Position numbers and translations under genes: made by a program
The notes under the pieces: generated by a model
What the model was told of the DNA's origin: nothing
The model's input: the letters and a program-made list of their open reading frames with translations, nothing else
The model's database searches: none
In this document: positions 1-10,931 of the stretch, piece after piece
How the letters are laid out: each line of letters starts with the position of its first letter
How positions within the stretch are numbered: the first letter of the stretch is position 1
Source of the DNA: Steromphala cineraria
Lineage: Eukaryota > Mollusca > Gastropoda > Trochida > Trochidae
DNA length: 64,000 nucleotides
Direction: 5' to 3'
Assembly: GCA_916613615.1 (NCBI GenBank)
Contig: OU744721.1
Location: forward strand, 80,853,060-80,917,059

Positions 1-1145
1 GGCTTTGGTCACATGATATGTAAACTAAACTTTGTGCATTCAAACTTATATGTATACATATTTGTTATTTCAGGCATTTGTTTGCGTTAAAAGTTTACAA
101 ATATTTAAAATTTAAAATAACATTATCTCAAACAAAGATAAAGAATGGTATTTATCTTACGCTGATGAGTTGTCTCTTTGTAAACTAACATTGTTTCTTT
201 ATTTGATTGAGAAACGCTCAAGACATGATGAAACATGGTGTCAAAAGGTGTATCAAATTGTATTGCGAACTTAATACAATTTCATGACATGATGCCTCAA
301 TGACACTCTCTTTCCGAATATTTCGTAGTGTGTATATAGCAAAACCTCATTCAGATTATATAAATTTACTTCAGGATTATTCATAAGTTCCTTAAAACAT
401 TTCACTAACTTGTTTAATTTGTCTTCAATTTTATCTGGCCACTCATCACAAAATGTAAACTTAGAAGTACTAAATTCAAAACATAACTATACCGTAATAT
501 CTAAGAGATTTTCAAAACACGATTGAATATTAAGATTTTGCCTTGATGAAATATCCTTATGTTTATACCATTAATGAAGATATAACCTTAGCATTTAATT
601 GCTTTGTTGTATGTTTTCGAAAATCGTTGTTTCAATACTGTCACTGTATATGATATGTGTACTGATCTGTCCATGTTTACGTTACGTCACTATTTTGTTA
701 GGGAGCGGCATAAATATAAACATATACCCCGTTTCTTTTTTTAAAAATAGATATGCGAAACATAGTTCTATGATAGGGCTATGACATACCATGTAGTCTC
801 ATTGATGAATTGACTTTAGATCCCTCTGTAGAAGCCGTGATTAAGCTATCAACAGTCAAAAAGATTCAACCAAAATTAGTAAATGTCTTCATTATATGTC
901 TCACTAACTAACCGTCATACTGGAAAGTTGTTTTCTTTGTTTGTATAGTAATTATACGCCAAGTAAGTAAGTGACCGCTTGACTCAATACTGTAAACAAT
1001 AGCAATAGCCTGACCAGTTTGGCGAGAAAGGGCGATGTGATGTGGCAGGTTATGATTGGCTGAGAGAAGTTTTACAGAGTGTTCAATAGCGTGAATTTGA
1101 TAAATATAAGTTGGTTACTATTAGTACAAATCCTATTTGAAAACC
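1..1145. other. Unassigned AT-rich DNA
   Basis: No gene, splice-flanked domain or repeat boundary was recognised here. The open frames are short, lack known motifs and look like chance frames in AT-rich DNA. If the + strand receptor at 6.3 kb is intact, its missing TM1-TM2 exon should lie upstream, but I do not recognise a TM1-TM2 signature here. Confidence 0.5.
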
Positions 1146-1220
1146 TGTCTACGAGATCACTTCTCAATTTGTCTACGAGTTCACCGGATTTCGTGTCTAC
1201 GAGCCGGTTTTGTCTACGAG
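1146..1220 (+). repeat. Short tandem motif TGTCTACGAG, four copies
   Basis: TGTCTACGAG occurs at 1146, 1170, 1194 and 1211. The second and fourth copies continue as TTCACCG. Spacing is 24, 24 and 17 bases. It looks like a small decayed minisatellite; no function is evident. Confidence 0.6.
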
Positions 1221-2235
1221 TTCACCGCATCCCGGGGTTACATGTTGTTTAAATGTAAAATTATGATTTCTGAAAGACTTTTGGTAAACTATAGAAGACG
1301 AATGGTACCGTGAGATCCGAAGATGTAAGGAAATGAGGTTAGAATATACATGTAAGTTATGTAAATCTGAGAGAATTTGAGATTGCTGCACCTCTTTCTT
1401 GGCCGGTAATTGGAATTAATTGTTAAGAATTTTGTTTATTCATTGTCGATACATTCAACACATGAATACTTGTTTTAATGCATACATCTTAACATCTACC
1501 TCTGTAAAAGAAGCATTTTAACCTTCAAATGAGTTCCATTATTAAGTCTGTTGTTAACTAGGCTTTAACATTAGAAAACTCGTCTTTCTCATTCATGAGG
1601 ACGTATTCATTTTGGTGTGGTTTCACTAAAACGGTATGACAAAAAGCATTTTAGAATAGTTGTATATTTCAGTATTTTGACCATACCCAAAAACCATTAA
1701 TACTCTTTGAATACAAAATTTCGTTTTATGTGCAATTTAAAACTATCACGAATTGAAAACAGAATTTCTTCAACAATTTAGTTAAAAGGTCACGTTCTCT
1801 TGACTGCTTCAATGAATAATGAAACGAATTCAAACTTTGAGAATTAAGTAGTTTTTTTCGAACTCCCATTAACACAATTTCGCTCACTTAATTTCGTTAC
1901 CAAAGTCGGCTCATTCTTTATTCCGATCAATTCGAAATTTAAAAATATAAATACAAAAGGCACTTCGTTAAATTTAAATCTTAAACTTCCCTTCATACAG
2001 TAGTGCAATCAGCGTTACAGCTGCTTGTGTACTTTAATACCAAACTGGTTGTTAGCTTATTGTCATCACAGACTAACTGTTCCGTATGAGCTTATGAGCT
2101 TTATTTGTTTGCCAACAACTTCAAGATTTGCGTAAACAGTATATTCCTGTTTATTTTCTTTCTACGACTTCTATCGTAGCGTTTAGAAAAATATTGTCAA
2201 CTGATGATTGTTCAATGATTTTTAAGCTTTCACAA
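1221..2235. other. Unassigned AT-rich DNA
   Basis: Nothing beyond short chance open frames and simple AT-rich sequence was seen. Confidence 0.5.
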
Positions 2236-2395
2236 TATGTAACCTATGCCATGCCAGAGATGAACTGTTAAAAACAAATATGAACCTGAATATTTTATAA
2301 TTTAATATTGGAATTGTACAACATGTAACTCAATGTATATGGGCCTGAGGCCTCACATACAATAAACATCCTTTGACTTTGACTTTGACTTTGAC
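2236..2395 (+). mobile_element. 3' end of a non-LTR retroelement with (TTTGAC)4 tail
   Basis: The block ends in AATAAA (2361-2366) followed by four perfect TTTGAC units (2372-2395). It is preceded by a 'GGGCCTGAGGCCTCACATAC' segment. A short non-A tandem tail directly after AATAAA is typical of many invertebrate LINE/SINE 3' ends. The upstream limit is a guess, and no reverse-transcriptase coding remains. The element would run on the + strand. Confidence 0.5.
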
Positions 2396-4879
2396 TAACT
2401 GTCCTGTATGAGCTGCTGGACACTGTTCTATAGATGACCGAACCTAAACCATCATCATCTGTCCATCAGTATAACCCTCGGTCTTCACTAACCTTTCGTC
2501 TATAATCAGCCTCATGTATCTCAAAGTATGAATTTCGCCTGTTCCGCCTGAAGGTGATTTGTTTTTTGAACCTGTAACTAACAACATGAACATACGCTCC
2601 GACAGAATAGATTAGTTTTTCATTTGATCACGGAATGCTACGTCAATCCATTACTCACAGGATTGCTGCAGGTGAAAGCTATTGAAAAGATTTAAAATAA
2701 TCCCCTTCCTAAGTGAATGCCTCCCGACCTTTAATCATATGATTTAAGCAAAAACAACTTTTCCATCATATGCGAGCATGATTGGCTTTAACCCATGATA
2801 GATCGATTTCAACCCGCAATCATTGGTATGTTTTAGAATGAAGGCATCCTAAGTTTGATCAATTCTTATTTTTGTGAAATCAAAGAAACTGATTATTGAA
2901 AAAATCAGATTGAACACAAGTTTAACCGAGTTGAATATGTTGAAAAGTTGAATATGTTCATTTTCATTTGGTTTTTATTAGATACCACATGGATTATGAT
3001 TAAGAAGTGAATATTTTGTCATTTTGTCTTTTGAATGAGTAATTCAAATGCCTTAAGGAGTACAGTATGTTGCTTCCTGTAAAGGCTGACTATATGGAGT
3101 AACCCTGATAACACAGAACATTAATTCCTATTCTTTCATTCCTTTAGTAGTTAACGAATATGTTTTAACGAAACAGTGACATCATAATTAAAATATATTG
3201 CATTCTAATTAAGTCTCAATCCAGATGATTCTACTCTACATATGTGTGATACTTGAGAATTATGTACGACTATACCATTATAAGTGAGGAGATCTTAAAT
3301 TATCTATGTATCCTATGACGTCACATTGCCGAAACAATTGAGTGGATGTACGGTGTGGAGGCATGGGACGTCATTGGTTGAAGTTTCATCGATTGATCTG
3401 TCAATGGTTCGAAAGCGTCGTGGTTGCAGTGTTTTTTAAACTTTAGAATGGCGCAGTCGCCAGCTACTTTGGCATGTTTTGCCCTAACATGGAGCATACA
3501 AATTGCTCTCTCCCTCTCTTCCTTGAATTCCTTTTTACACGTCAGGCATCTGGGTCGTTAAGTCAGCTGTGCTCTACATGCAGATTGGTGTTTTTAAGCA
3601 GGCCGTCCTGATATAAGGACATGGGCAGAGTTCAATTTATTCTCTATTTTGGAGGAGACACGGTTTGTTCCGGAAGAGATGTTCCGGAATGTCTCACATC
3701 TCAATATGAACACATATTTCTAGATTCATTAATACGGTATAGTTTCTTTTGCCTGTCAGTTATTAGTGTAATAGAATCTGATGACATTTTTTCCTTATTC
3801 CAATTTTTTCTAACGTGTTTATGACTCAATATTAATAGGATCTCTATTGATTTTCCCTTCCAATATCAGGTTATGTCCCGAGCGAAATTATTTTGTGCTT
3901 GGCCCTAGGCGAGTTATATATATCTTATCATTATTATAAACCCGTATTGATGAATTTGCGAAATTAGAAAAAAAAAACATTTATTACTTTTAAATGAACA
4001 AAAACGCGGATGAATATTCAATCATTTTACAGTTTTATAGTGAATTATATTAACTTCTAATACGAACTATATAAGTCCATCTTGAGGCGAGGACAAAGAA
4101 GGTGAGCAGAATACACTCTAAAATAGACTTTATATAGGCTTTGTATTCTGCAGATTACAATAATTGATATTCAAGCAATGTCCTTTTCATTGTCTCTGTG
4201 GAACTATCCAGCTTAGTCAAAACCATATTCGACATTCGAATCCCTTATGCTTTCTAGTGCAGACATCAGTTGCATCTTCCCTTTCTTGTATGCTCATCTC
4301 TTAGAAAAATACACGTTTGCAATCGGTAAGATTCATAGTATTAACTGAATGTTAAAAAGAATCGGTAATCATCGCAAATTTGTGAATGAAAACCTTGACG
4401 CTCGTTTTATAAATGAATAAAGTGGTACAGGCAACCATCGTTAGCAAATCAAAGCATTTGAAGGTCTTCACATAGCTAGGTGTCATATCAAATTGTTATG
4501 CAACTCCTTCCACTAGAGTGATAGGAATCATTTCACATTGGACAATGCTTGGTATACGCATCTCAAACAGTAGAATGGTTCTTCTGCAATGGCGTGGTTA
4601 CATTGTTGGCTTAACTTCGGATGTCAGTACGCTTTATCGACCTCAGATTGTTAATATTGACAAACACAAAGCAATCAGGTTCCAATACGAAACGAGATGA
4701 AGAGATCTACTCATTCATCAAGTCAGTGTCTGCCTAAATACACAGGAGATGTCACTGTGCTTAAGATAAATAATATAACTTAGTTGGAACCTGACCTTCA
4801 TTTCTAGACTCTCGTGAACTCTACAACATGCACCCGCATCTTACCACACATATTAAAACAGATGTTATTCATGAATATA
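2396..4879. other. Unassigned AT-rich DNA
   Basis: No protein domain or recognisable element was seen. A perfect TGACGTCA (CRE-type) octamer lies at 3315-3322. The open frames at 3621-3824 and 4518-4700 have no recognisable features. Confidence 0.45.
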
Positions 4880-6060
4880 TTCGTTTGTGTAAACATTCAT
4901 GTGAGGTTCATTGCTGTTTTCGGTGCCGTCCGTGGTTCCGTAATGCTTTCGTTTGGCCATATCTTCAAAACCGTTCAATATTTTTTTACGAAACTTGGTA
5001 TGTGGTTAGATCAAGTGGTGGAGTGGTGCCATTTGCTATTTTGTTTTTTTTCTGATGTTTAGCTTATCTGGCCTGTACGGGGATTATAAATGGTAGCTTT
5101 ATTGGCTCTGTGGCCCCTAATAAGGGCCACATGGGCCACGCCCGTAAAACCTATTTCATTTTCTTCTCCAGGACCATAAGGCCTAGAAAGCTGAAACATT
5201 GTGTACAGACTCCTTGAATAGTGAGGATGATGAATTGTAGCTTTATAATAATAATAAAGGCAACAGGAACGTCCTTCAAATCTAGACAGCTTGACTAGTG
5301 AGGAATGAAAACTGTAGCTTTGGTAGTCCTGTGGTCCCTTATAAGAGCCGCAGGGGCCAAGCCCTAAAAACCTATTTTCATCTTCTTCTCCAGGAGCAAT
5401 AGGCCCAAAAAGCTGAAACCTTGTCAATATACTCTTTGACTAGTGACAATTATGATTTATAGCTTTTGTAGTCCCTAATAAGGGCCTCAGGTCCACACCC
5501 GTTAACCTAATTTTATCTCTTTCTCAAGAAGCATCAGGCCTTGAAAGCTGAAAAACTGTGTGCATACTAAGTTAGATAAGGAGGAAATCAAATTGTACAT
5601 TTGGTGACCCTGTGGTCCAAAGTAAGGGAGGAACCACATTTCCCACACCTGATGAACTACAGAGCCACTGGCTCTATTTTTTATATGTTATCTGGTTTCC
5701 ATGGACGCAGTTTGCACTTAGTGCATATTGGGAGTTAGGGTCCGTTTCCGGCCTATAGCTGGAAAACCATTTAAAAACCCATTTGTATGAGTTTAGACCT
5801 AGTGGTGGAGTGGTACCTTTTGCTATTTTGATTATTCATTCTGCTGGTTTCCATGAAGGCAATTTGAAGTTAGTTTATTTTGAGGGTAGTTCCATTTCCA
5901 CGCTATAGCTCAAATACTGTTAAATATGTTTTTACTTAACTTGGAATGTGGAAAGATTTAGTGGTGTAGTTGTGCCAGTGGTTATTCTGAATTTCTATTT
6001 TTTCTGGTTTCCATGAAAACAAATTGAACTTTGCACATATCGGGGGTAGGTTCATTTTAT
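4880..6060 (+). repeat. Tandem repeat family 1 (about 152-160 bp unit), split into two blocks
   Basis: A unit with landmarks CTGGTTTCCATG.A and AGTGGTGGAGTGGTGCC recurs. CTGGTTTCC starts at 5692, 5844 and 6004 (periods 152 and 160). AGTGGTG starts at 5014, 5801 and 5960. One outlying unit lies at about 4890-5058, and the others at 5692-6060. The blocks are separated by a second, unrelated repeat family (5075-5640). The copies are well diverged, which suggests an old array. Long open frames on either strand here are repeat artefacts, not genes. Confidence 0.75.
5075..5640 (+). repeat. Tandem repeat family 2 (about 140-150 bp unit)
   Basis: Units begin with variants of TGTAGCTTT (5087, 5236, 5312, 5457). 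They contain 'CCCTAATAAGGGCC', 'CTTCTCCAGGA.CA.TAGGCC' and 'GAAAGCTGAAA' landmarks. Full units are about 149, 145 and 136 bp. A short partial unit between 5236 and 5311 carries (ATA)n. A single related copy lies near 23.4-23.5 kb. The array sits inside family 1 and may be an insertion into it. The 122-codon open frame on the minus strand is produced by this repeat. Confidence 0.7.
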
Positions 6061-6076
6061 GATTAAAAGTTGAGGC

Positions 6077-6108
6077 GGGGGGGGGGGGGGGGGGGGGGTT
6101 GGGGGGGG
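6077..6108 (+). repeat. Poly-G tract G22-TT-G8
   Basis: Twenty-two consecutive G are followed by TT and eight more G, about 215 bp upstream of the first recognised exon of the + strand receptor. It can form G-quadruplexes on the + strand if the run length is real. Long homopolymers are also common places for assembly or sequencing error. Confidence 0.9.
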
Positions 6109-6322
6109 ACATCACAGTGCATCAATGCACATACTTCTAACTAACTTTATATCCATTCTTAGACCTTTTGAATGCTATTTATTCCCAAAGCTCATGTGTT
6201 ATATAAAATGGACAAACTTATGAAATCCGTCGAGTGAAAACTGTCTATGTGCCGGAGTCTTCTTATTTGATTGAGCTGTCCCAACCAAGAACATTACGCA
6301 TCATTTTCGTCTTATCTTTCAG

Positions 6323-6422
6323 ATTGGAGATTTGGTGCCTTCTTGTGTAAGCTGGTGCCCTATCTACAGGGCGTGTCTGTTTGTGCCTCTGTCAACACTC
6401 TGGCGGCCATTGCTATAGACCG
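6323..6422 (+). CDS. SIFamide/NPFF-type neuropeptide receptor A, ECL1-TM3 exon
   Basis: This is an internal exon of a class A GPCR. It is bounded by a pyrimidine-rich acceptor ending TTTCAG and by the donor G|GTAAGT. It is exactly 100 bp: two bases finish a codon, 32 codons follow, and the last two bases of the DRY arginine end the exon. It encodes W-R-F-G (end of ECL1), the conserved TM3 cysteine in FLCK, then [22 protein letters not shown], the hallmark TM3 of SIFamide/neuropeptide-FF receptors. The phase-2 intron after DR is only 225 bp (6423-6647). The upstream intron is phase 1. The preceding exon with the N-terminus, TM1 and TM2 was not found in 1-6322, so this model is 5'-incomplete. 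The - strand paralog has an exon of the same length and phase. Confidence 0.88.
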
Positions 6423-6647
6423 GTAAGTCATCTACATCAACATTGTGAAGGAAAGATGAAGTGGAATTATATTATTGCATTGTTCGTATCCGTTAATGTG
6501 TATATTTACTAAATTTGAGAATACAACCCTTAAATTAGAAAAGACACCCTATGATCTCACAATACATAAGGTTCTTTGACAAAATAAATCGTGTACATTT
6601 CTGTACTGAACATATCATTATATAATCAATTAATTTTGTATTTCCAG

Positions 6648-7434
6648 ATACATCGCCATATGTCACGTCCTGGAGTTCAAGTTGACGATGAGATCTGCCC
6701 GGGTTCTGGTTGCAGTGATCTGGATAATGGCGGGAAGCATCATGATTCCCTGGGTGGTGTTCTACCAGCAGACAGAGTACCGGACAGACCTACAGCTGCT
6801 CTATATCTGTTACCAGGAATGGCCTAGACCCGAGCAAGCTAGGGAGTTCTTCCTTGGTGCCGTGTTTCTCTTCTGCTACCTATTTCCCCTTTTGCTAATT
6901 GTGATTTGTTATTCGCTCATCGCCTTCAAGGTATGGAACAGAGATATTGGAGGCATATTTTCCAGAAATGTGGTCATCCATAGGGCGAAAATTAGGGTGG
7001 CAAAAATGTTGGTGATCGTTGTTCTTCTGTTTGCTCTCTCGTGGATGCCTCTCTATGCGATCAATCTCAAACTGTTCTTTGATCAGCCGTTGTCCCCAGA
7101 CGATGGAATGATTATTCAAGATTTAATAATACCAATGGCTCAATGGCTTGGAGTATCAAACTGCTGTATGAATCCTCTGGTCTATTGCTTCTTCAGCAAA
7201 AGAATGAGGGCGCGTGTCAGGATTATGCTTACATGTTCGTCCCTTATCAAAACACGTCGGAGTCTGTGGAAAAGATACTACTCCAGCACGAAGCACATGA
7301 CAGTGGATTACTCAAATGGACAGATCAAATTGGCCTTTAAAAGAGCACAGGCACAAGCTCAGGCGTGTGCAGGAGACAGATTCAGTAGCTCCACTCCTAC
7401 AGCTGTAGAGCGACATCACATGTACCATCTGTAG
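6648..7434 (+). CDS. SIFamide/NPFF-type neuropeptide receptor A, TM3 end to C-terminus
   Basis: This is the terminal coding exon, starting after TTTCCAG and ending in TAG; 261 residues follow the split DRY arginine. In order it shows the DRYIAI boxed end of TM3, TM4 (V-I-W-I-M ... IPW), and ECL2 with the disulfide cysteine (LLYICYQEWP). TM5 then ends in CYSLI..KVWNRD, and a basic ICL3 precedes TM6 FALSWMPLY. The block PMAQWLGVSNCCMNP with NPLVY (NPxxY) marks TM7, followed by a serine/arginine-rich tail. The SWxP in TM6 and the AQWLG.SN..NP block match insect SIFamide receptors as I remember them. It should be a plasma-membrane, G-protein-coupled receptor for an amidated neuropeptide. The ligand cannot be read from sequence. 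The tail motif HMTVDYSNGQ is nearly identical in the paralog. The last residues (HHMYHL) fall in a 32-bp tandem duplication. Confidence 0.9.
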
Positions 7435-7470
7435 CAGTCGGACAACATCACATGTACCATCTGTAGCAGT
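7413..7470 (+). repeat. 32-bp tandem duplication across the receptor A stop codon
   Basis: ACATCACATGTACCATCTGT begins at 7413 and again at 7445, each followed by AGCAGT. The first copy encodes the last residues and the TAG stop; the second lies in the 3' UTR. A shorter decayed version (ATGTACCATCTGT) occurs near 7600. The duplication suggests the C-terminus of this gene is a young end. Confidence 0.85.
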
Positions 7471-8239
7471 GGGACAACATGATCTGAACAATCTATAGTA
7501 CAGGACCTCCTTACTATTAGTAAATCTTTAAGGGAAACTGTTCATCACAGAGTGGGAGTTATTGTGATCTTCGTGGAAGGAGACTCTTAGTGTTGTCAAA
7601 TGTACCATCTGTTATCTGGTGCTTTGTCCACACATCATTGGTGCAGTGCTTTCGAACTAAATTACTTTATAACTCCACAAGTTGCAAATATGAAGTTCTG
7701 ACGTCAATAGGCATTATATATATGGCTCAACCTTCTGTCAATGACGTTGAAAACACAATGTGTTAAGAAAAAAATAACGCTTTCCAATGTCGTGATGAAG
7801 GCGCCTATATCTATCTACAACCATCACATTTACACCTTACCATTGACGTTTCATTATACGTATCCACGAATTTGCATATCAGGCCAGAAAAACGTCTAAG
7901 GTGTTGTCTCTCGTTATATGGTTTATGTATTGATATGTTTATTAAAATACAAAAGTGTTACATTCCATTTTTGTTTCTTAATTACTGTACTTGAAATACC
8001 TTAAAAATATATGTTCGAATGTTTTATCTCTGGTCACGTGATGATCAGTCGATTTGAAGACATTATTCTCACAAACTTAGCTCTTCTTTGTTCCATCAAA
8101 GGTTCTTCTTTTCTTGTAATGTCTTGTCATGTATCTTACTACTTATGCCATAATAGTCTGACAAATCAAAGTAAGTAAGGTACTGTACCATACATAAGCT
8201 TGCTATGTTTCGTCTAAGTTATTGAGTTCCTACATGCAC
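7471..8239. other. Receptor A 3' flank / probable 3' UTR
   Basis: No coding sequence was seen. A perfect TGACGTCA lies at 7699-7706. A variant poly(A) signal ATTAAA occurs near 7939, about 500 bp past the stop. No canonical AATAAA was noted before it, so the transcript end is uncertain. Confidence 0.4.
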
Positions 8240-8451
8240 AGAAAACACCATCTTCCAACGCAGAGCCTAAAAGGCCAGTTTCCAAACTGTCATTTTATGC
8301 CTTGCTGCAGAGACTCTACTTTTCTGTGCTGCTATAGTGCCCCTACAGACTAGAGAGCAAGCACAGAAAACTCAAGGCTATGCAGCAAGGCATAAAACTG
8401 ACAGTTTGGAAACTGGCCTTTTAGGCTCTGCGTAGGAAGATGAGAAAACAC
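8240..8451. mobile_element. Foldback element (194 bp) with 9-bp target-site duplication
   Basis: Inverted arms 8249-8309 and 8381-8442 (about 61 bp) differ by one base and one 1-nt indel. The inner part (CTTTTCTGTGCT / AGCACAGAAAAC) also pairs, so most of the element can fold. It is flanked directly by a perfect 9-bp repeat AGAAAACAC (8240-8248 and 8443-8451). A 9-bp duplication fits Mutator-like or similar cut-and-paste transposases. There is no coding capacity, so it is non-autonomous. Arm identity suggests recent activity or hairpin-driven homogenisation. Confidence 0.85.
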
Positions 8452-8671
8452 ACGACTAATGTTCTGTCTCTGAAAGAACTACTAGGAAAGATTATTTAAT
8501 GTGTTTTTTAGAAGGAGCCTCTTACAAATTGCTTTTCATACTTCATTAAATCTTGTTTTCAGTCAAAATAATGCAAACTACAGTCTGGCTGTTAGATTTA
8601 CAAGAGACAGGTTGACAATGCTCGTTACTTCTTTGAGAGGCATTTTATATAATTAGAAGTTGGGATTACAA

Positions 8672-8718
8672 TAATGCTGAGGAATATATGGATGTCATCC
8701 ATATATTCCTCAGCATTA
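8672..8718. repeat. Perfect short hairpin
   Basis: TAATGCTGAGGAATATATGG (8672-8691) pairs perfectly with 8699-8718. With the centre ATGTCAT included, the stem is 23 bp with a single-base loop. It lies about 230 bp after the foldback element and may be a tiny MITE or a replication-slip palindrome. The loop is too short for a typical microRNA precursor. Confidence 0.8.
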
Positions 8719-10892
8719 ATGCTCGTTACGTGTGCCCATATTCGCTCGGCTTGTTGCATATAATCTTTACCCTTGCTGTAGGTGACTATTATATTCGGCG
8801 ATGATCAACTCGATAGCAAATAATTAGATTATTGAACAGAAAACCCTCACGGTCAAATGAAACGATATCAAACGAAAAACGAGATATTTCAATCGACAAG
8901 TGATTATTAACAGTTTTACTTCGTGCATTTAGAAGCAAACGAAATTAAGCTATGGATTTTGAAACACCATCTCGTCACGTTTCTGAGAAGCATACCTTTC
9001 TAGGAATCATTGTTTCGGAATCTCCTTAACTAAACGAAATAGGCGAGTCTTGAACGGCTATTTCTTGTAGTGATACGTACGGTAACAAATCTATTTTCAT
9101 GAAGGTTAAAATAACCTCTGATATTTTATAAAATTCATTTTATGATTATTTGATTTAAATTCCAAACATTCTATATATGGTGTATTAAATTGTTATGACA
9201 ACACATCTTCCTAACGGGATTTCAAAGACTGCTTTTTGTGACGGTGTTTTGTTTTTTTGCTCTCTTGAAATTTAGGCATAGTTTCTTTTGCCCCTGAGTG
9301 TACAGAATGAGCACATTATCTCGATTAACCCAACTTTAAACTGGTTATCAATATTTCAAAAGATGACATCGATATCCATACCAGATTTGCAATGCAAGTT
9401 TAAAGAAAGAATTCGTTCTTTTAAAATGGATCGTTTTATCATTCATCGTTATTATGATGAAGATAAGTGGACATTATCTAGTTTGCTGAGTATTTGCGGG
9501 AAACGACGTATACAGAGAGGATTAGCCTTATAAATTGAACAACAACTCGCATTTTCAATCTGTAATCAGAATACGTGAATGTTGGATTTATGTATTATAC
9601 ATCTTTATCTGACTAAGCTTTACATCGCCATTCTGTTTACGACAAATAACGAGTGAGTGAAACATATGTATTCAAAACAGAATGAACTTCACATAATTAT
9701 ATAAAGGTTTTGTGTTTTGAATATATCATGCCAATTAATCATGACAGTGTTGAAGATGAAGTGTTCAACTATTAGTTGTCACATCGCAAAATATGTGGGT
9801 TTTTAAAATATCAATAACCTACTCAATGTCATGTCTGACATATTCTTACGTCTTTAAATCCTCCTTCGGAAATTTCTTAACAAGAAGCGCAAGTCATGAT
9901 AGATGAAGCAATTTCAGGTCTGTGAAGATATGCCGAAATGGATATGGAAATGTCCCTTCCACGTTGAGATATTGGTTTGTCACAATGACATTCTCACAGC
10001 AACGTTGTAAGTCTTTTACCTCGACAAGCCTAGGTTTCCTGACAGGGAACATGATTTGTAGTCAAGTCATCACTACCTCGGATGTAGCGCAGCCAGTCGT
10101 GACAGATGATGTGGCGATATAATGATCTAGATATGTGGTATTCCATAGGATTTCTCATTCTTGTCATAATTCGGTGTGTGTTTATTGTACCCATGGGTAA
10201 AGTCTTATCATAAAATTGATTGGACAAAGCAGGAACGATAAAACATACTGATACCTCAATTATCCGATGTGGCTAATGTAAACATTGTTACAGAATGAAA
10301 CTGCCTGAAACTCTATTGAAAACAACGGTAGAACTATTTTCATTAGTTTGGAACATATACTGTCGTTCCTGTATCCATGATTCGACATTGCTTAGAATAG
10401 TATGATTTTAAGTATACTCGTATTCCTCGTGATCTTCCGATCACATATCTTTGCACTATGAGATGGAAATGGTATTTTCCTGGTCGGTTTGAAATTTAAT
10501 TGTGCCCCCTTATAGATCTTGCATATCAGAACGCAATTTGTGAGTGTGTACAATGTACCTTGGGAATTGGATGTTCCGTTACAATGTAAAAAGTTTTGGT
10601 TTCAAGAAATACATTTGGCTTCAATATTAGTGTTATGCCTGTCTGTAAGTACACTATCTCTAACCAACTAAAAGTCGTGTGCTAATTAACATCTGAAATC
10701 TCTTATAAATGTCATGATGTAATATGTCTGGAACTAAATAACATTTGATTAGATTCCTTGAAAATTTAATTTATTTTCTGATAAGATATCGACTTTATGG
10801 TGGAAAAGGTTTAGGCGTGAATTGGATTTTTTTCGTTCATAAAATCAATAAACAATCTTTGGTTGCACAGCAAGTTTTCATGCAAAATATTA

Positions 10893-10931
<39 letters not shown>

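Noticed and set aside
5059..5427. 122-codon minus-strand open frame
   Set aside because: It lies wholly in tandem repeat family 2 and shows internal repetition matching the DNA units.
6591..6827. 78-codon + strand frame over the receptor A acceptor
   Set aside because: It crosses the intron-exon border in the wrong frame.
7021..7083. SWMP instead of the common CWxP in TM6 as a sign of a dead receptor
   Set aside because: Both paralogs have S here, and SIFamide receptors as I know them share FALSWLPLY, so this is a family trait.
8672..8718. microRNA precursor
   Set aside because: The loop is one base and the stem is fully paired, unlike animal pre-miRNAs.
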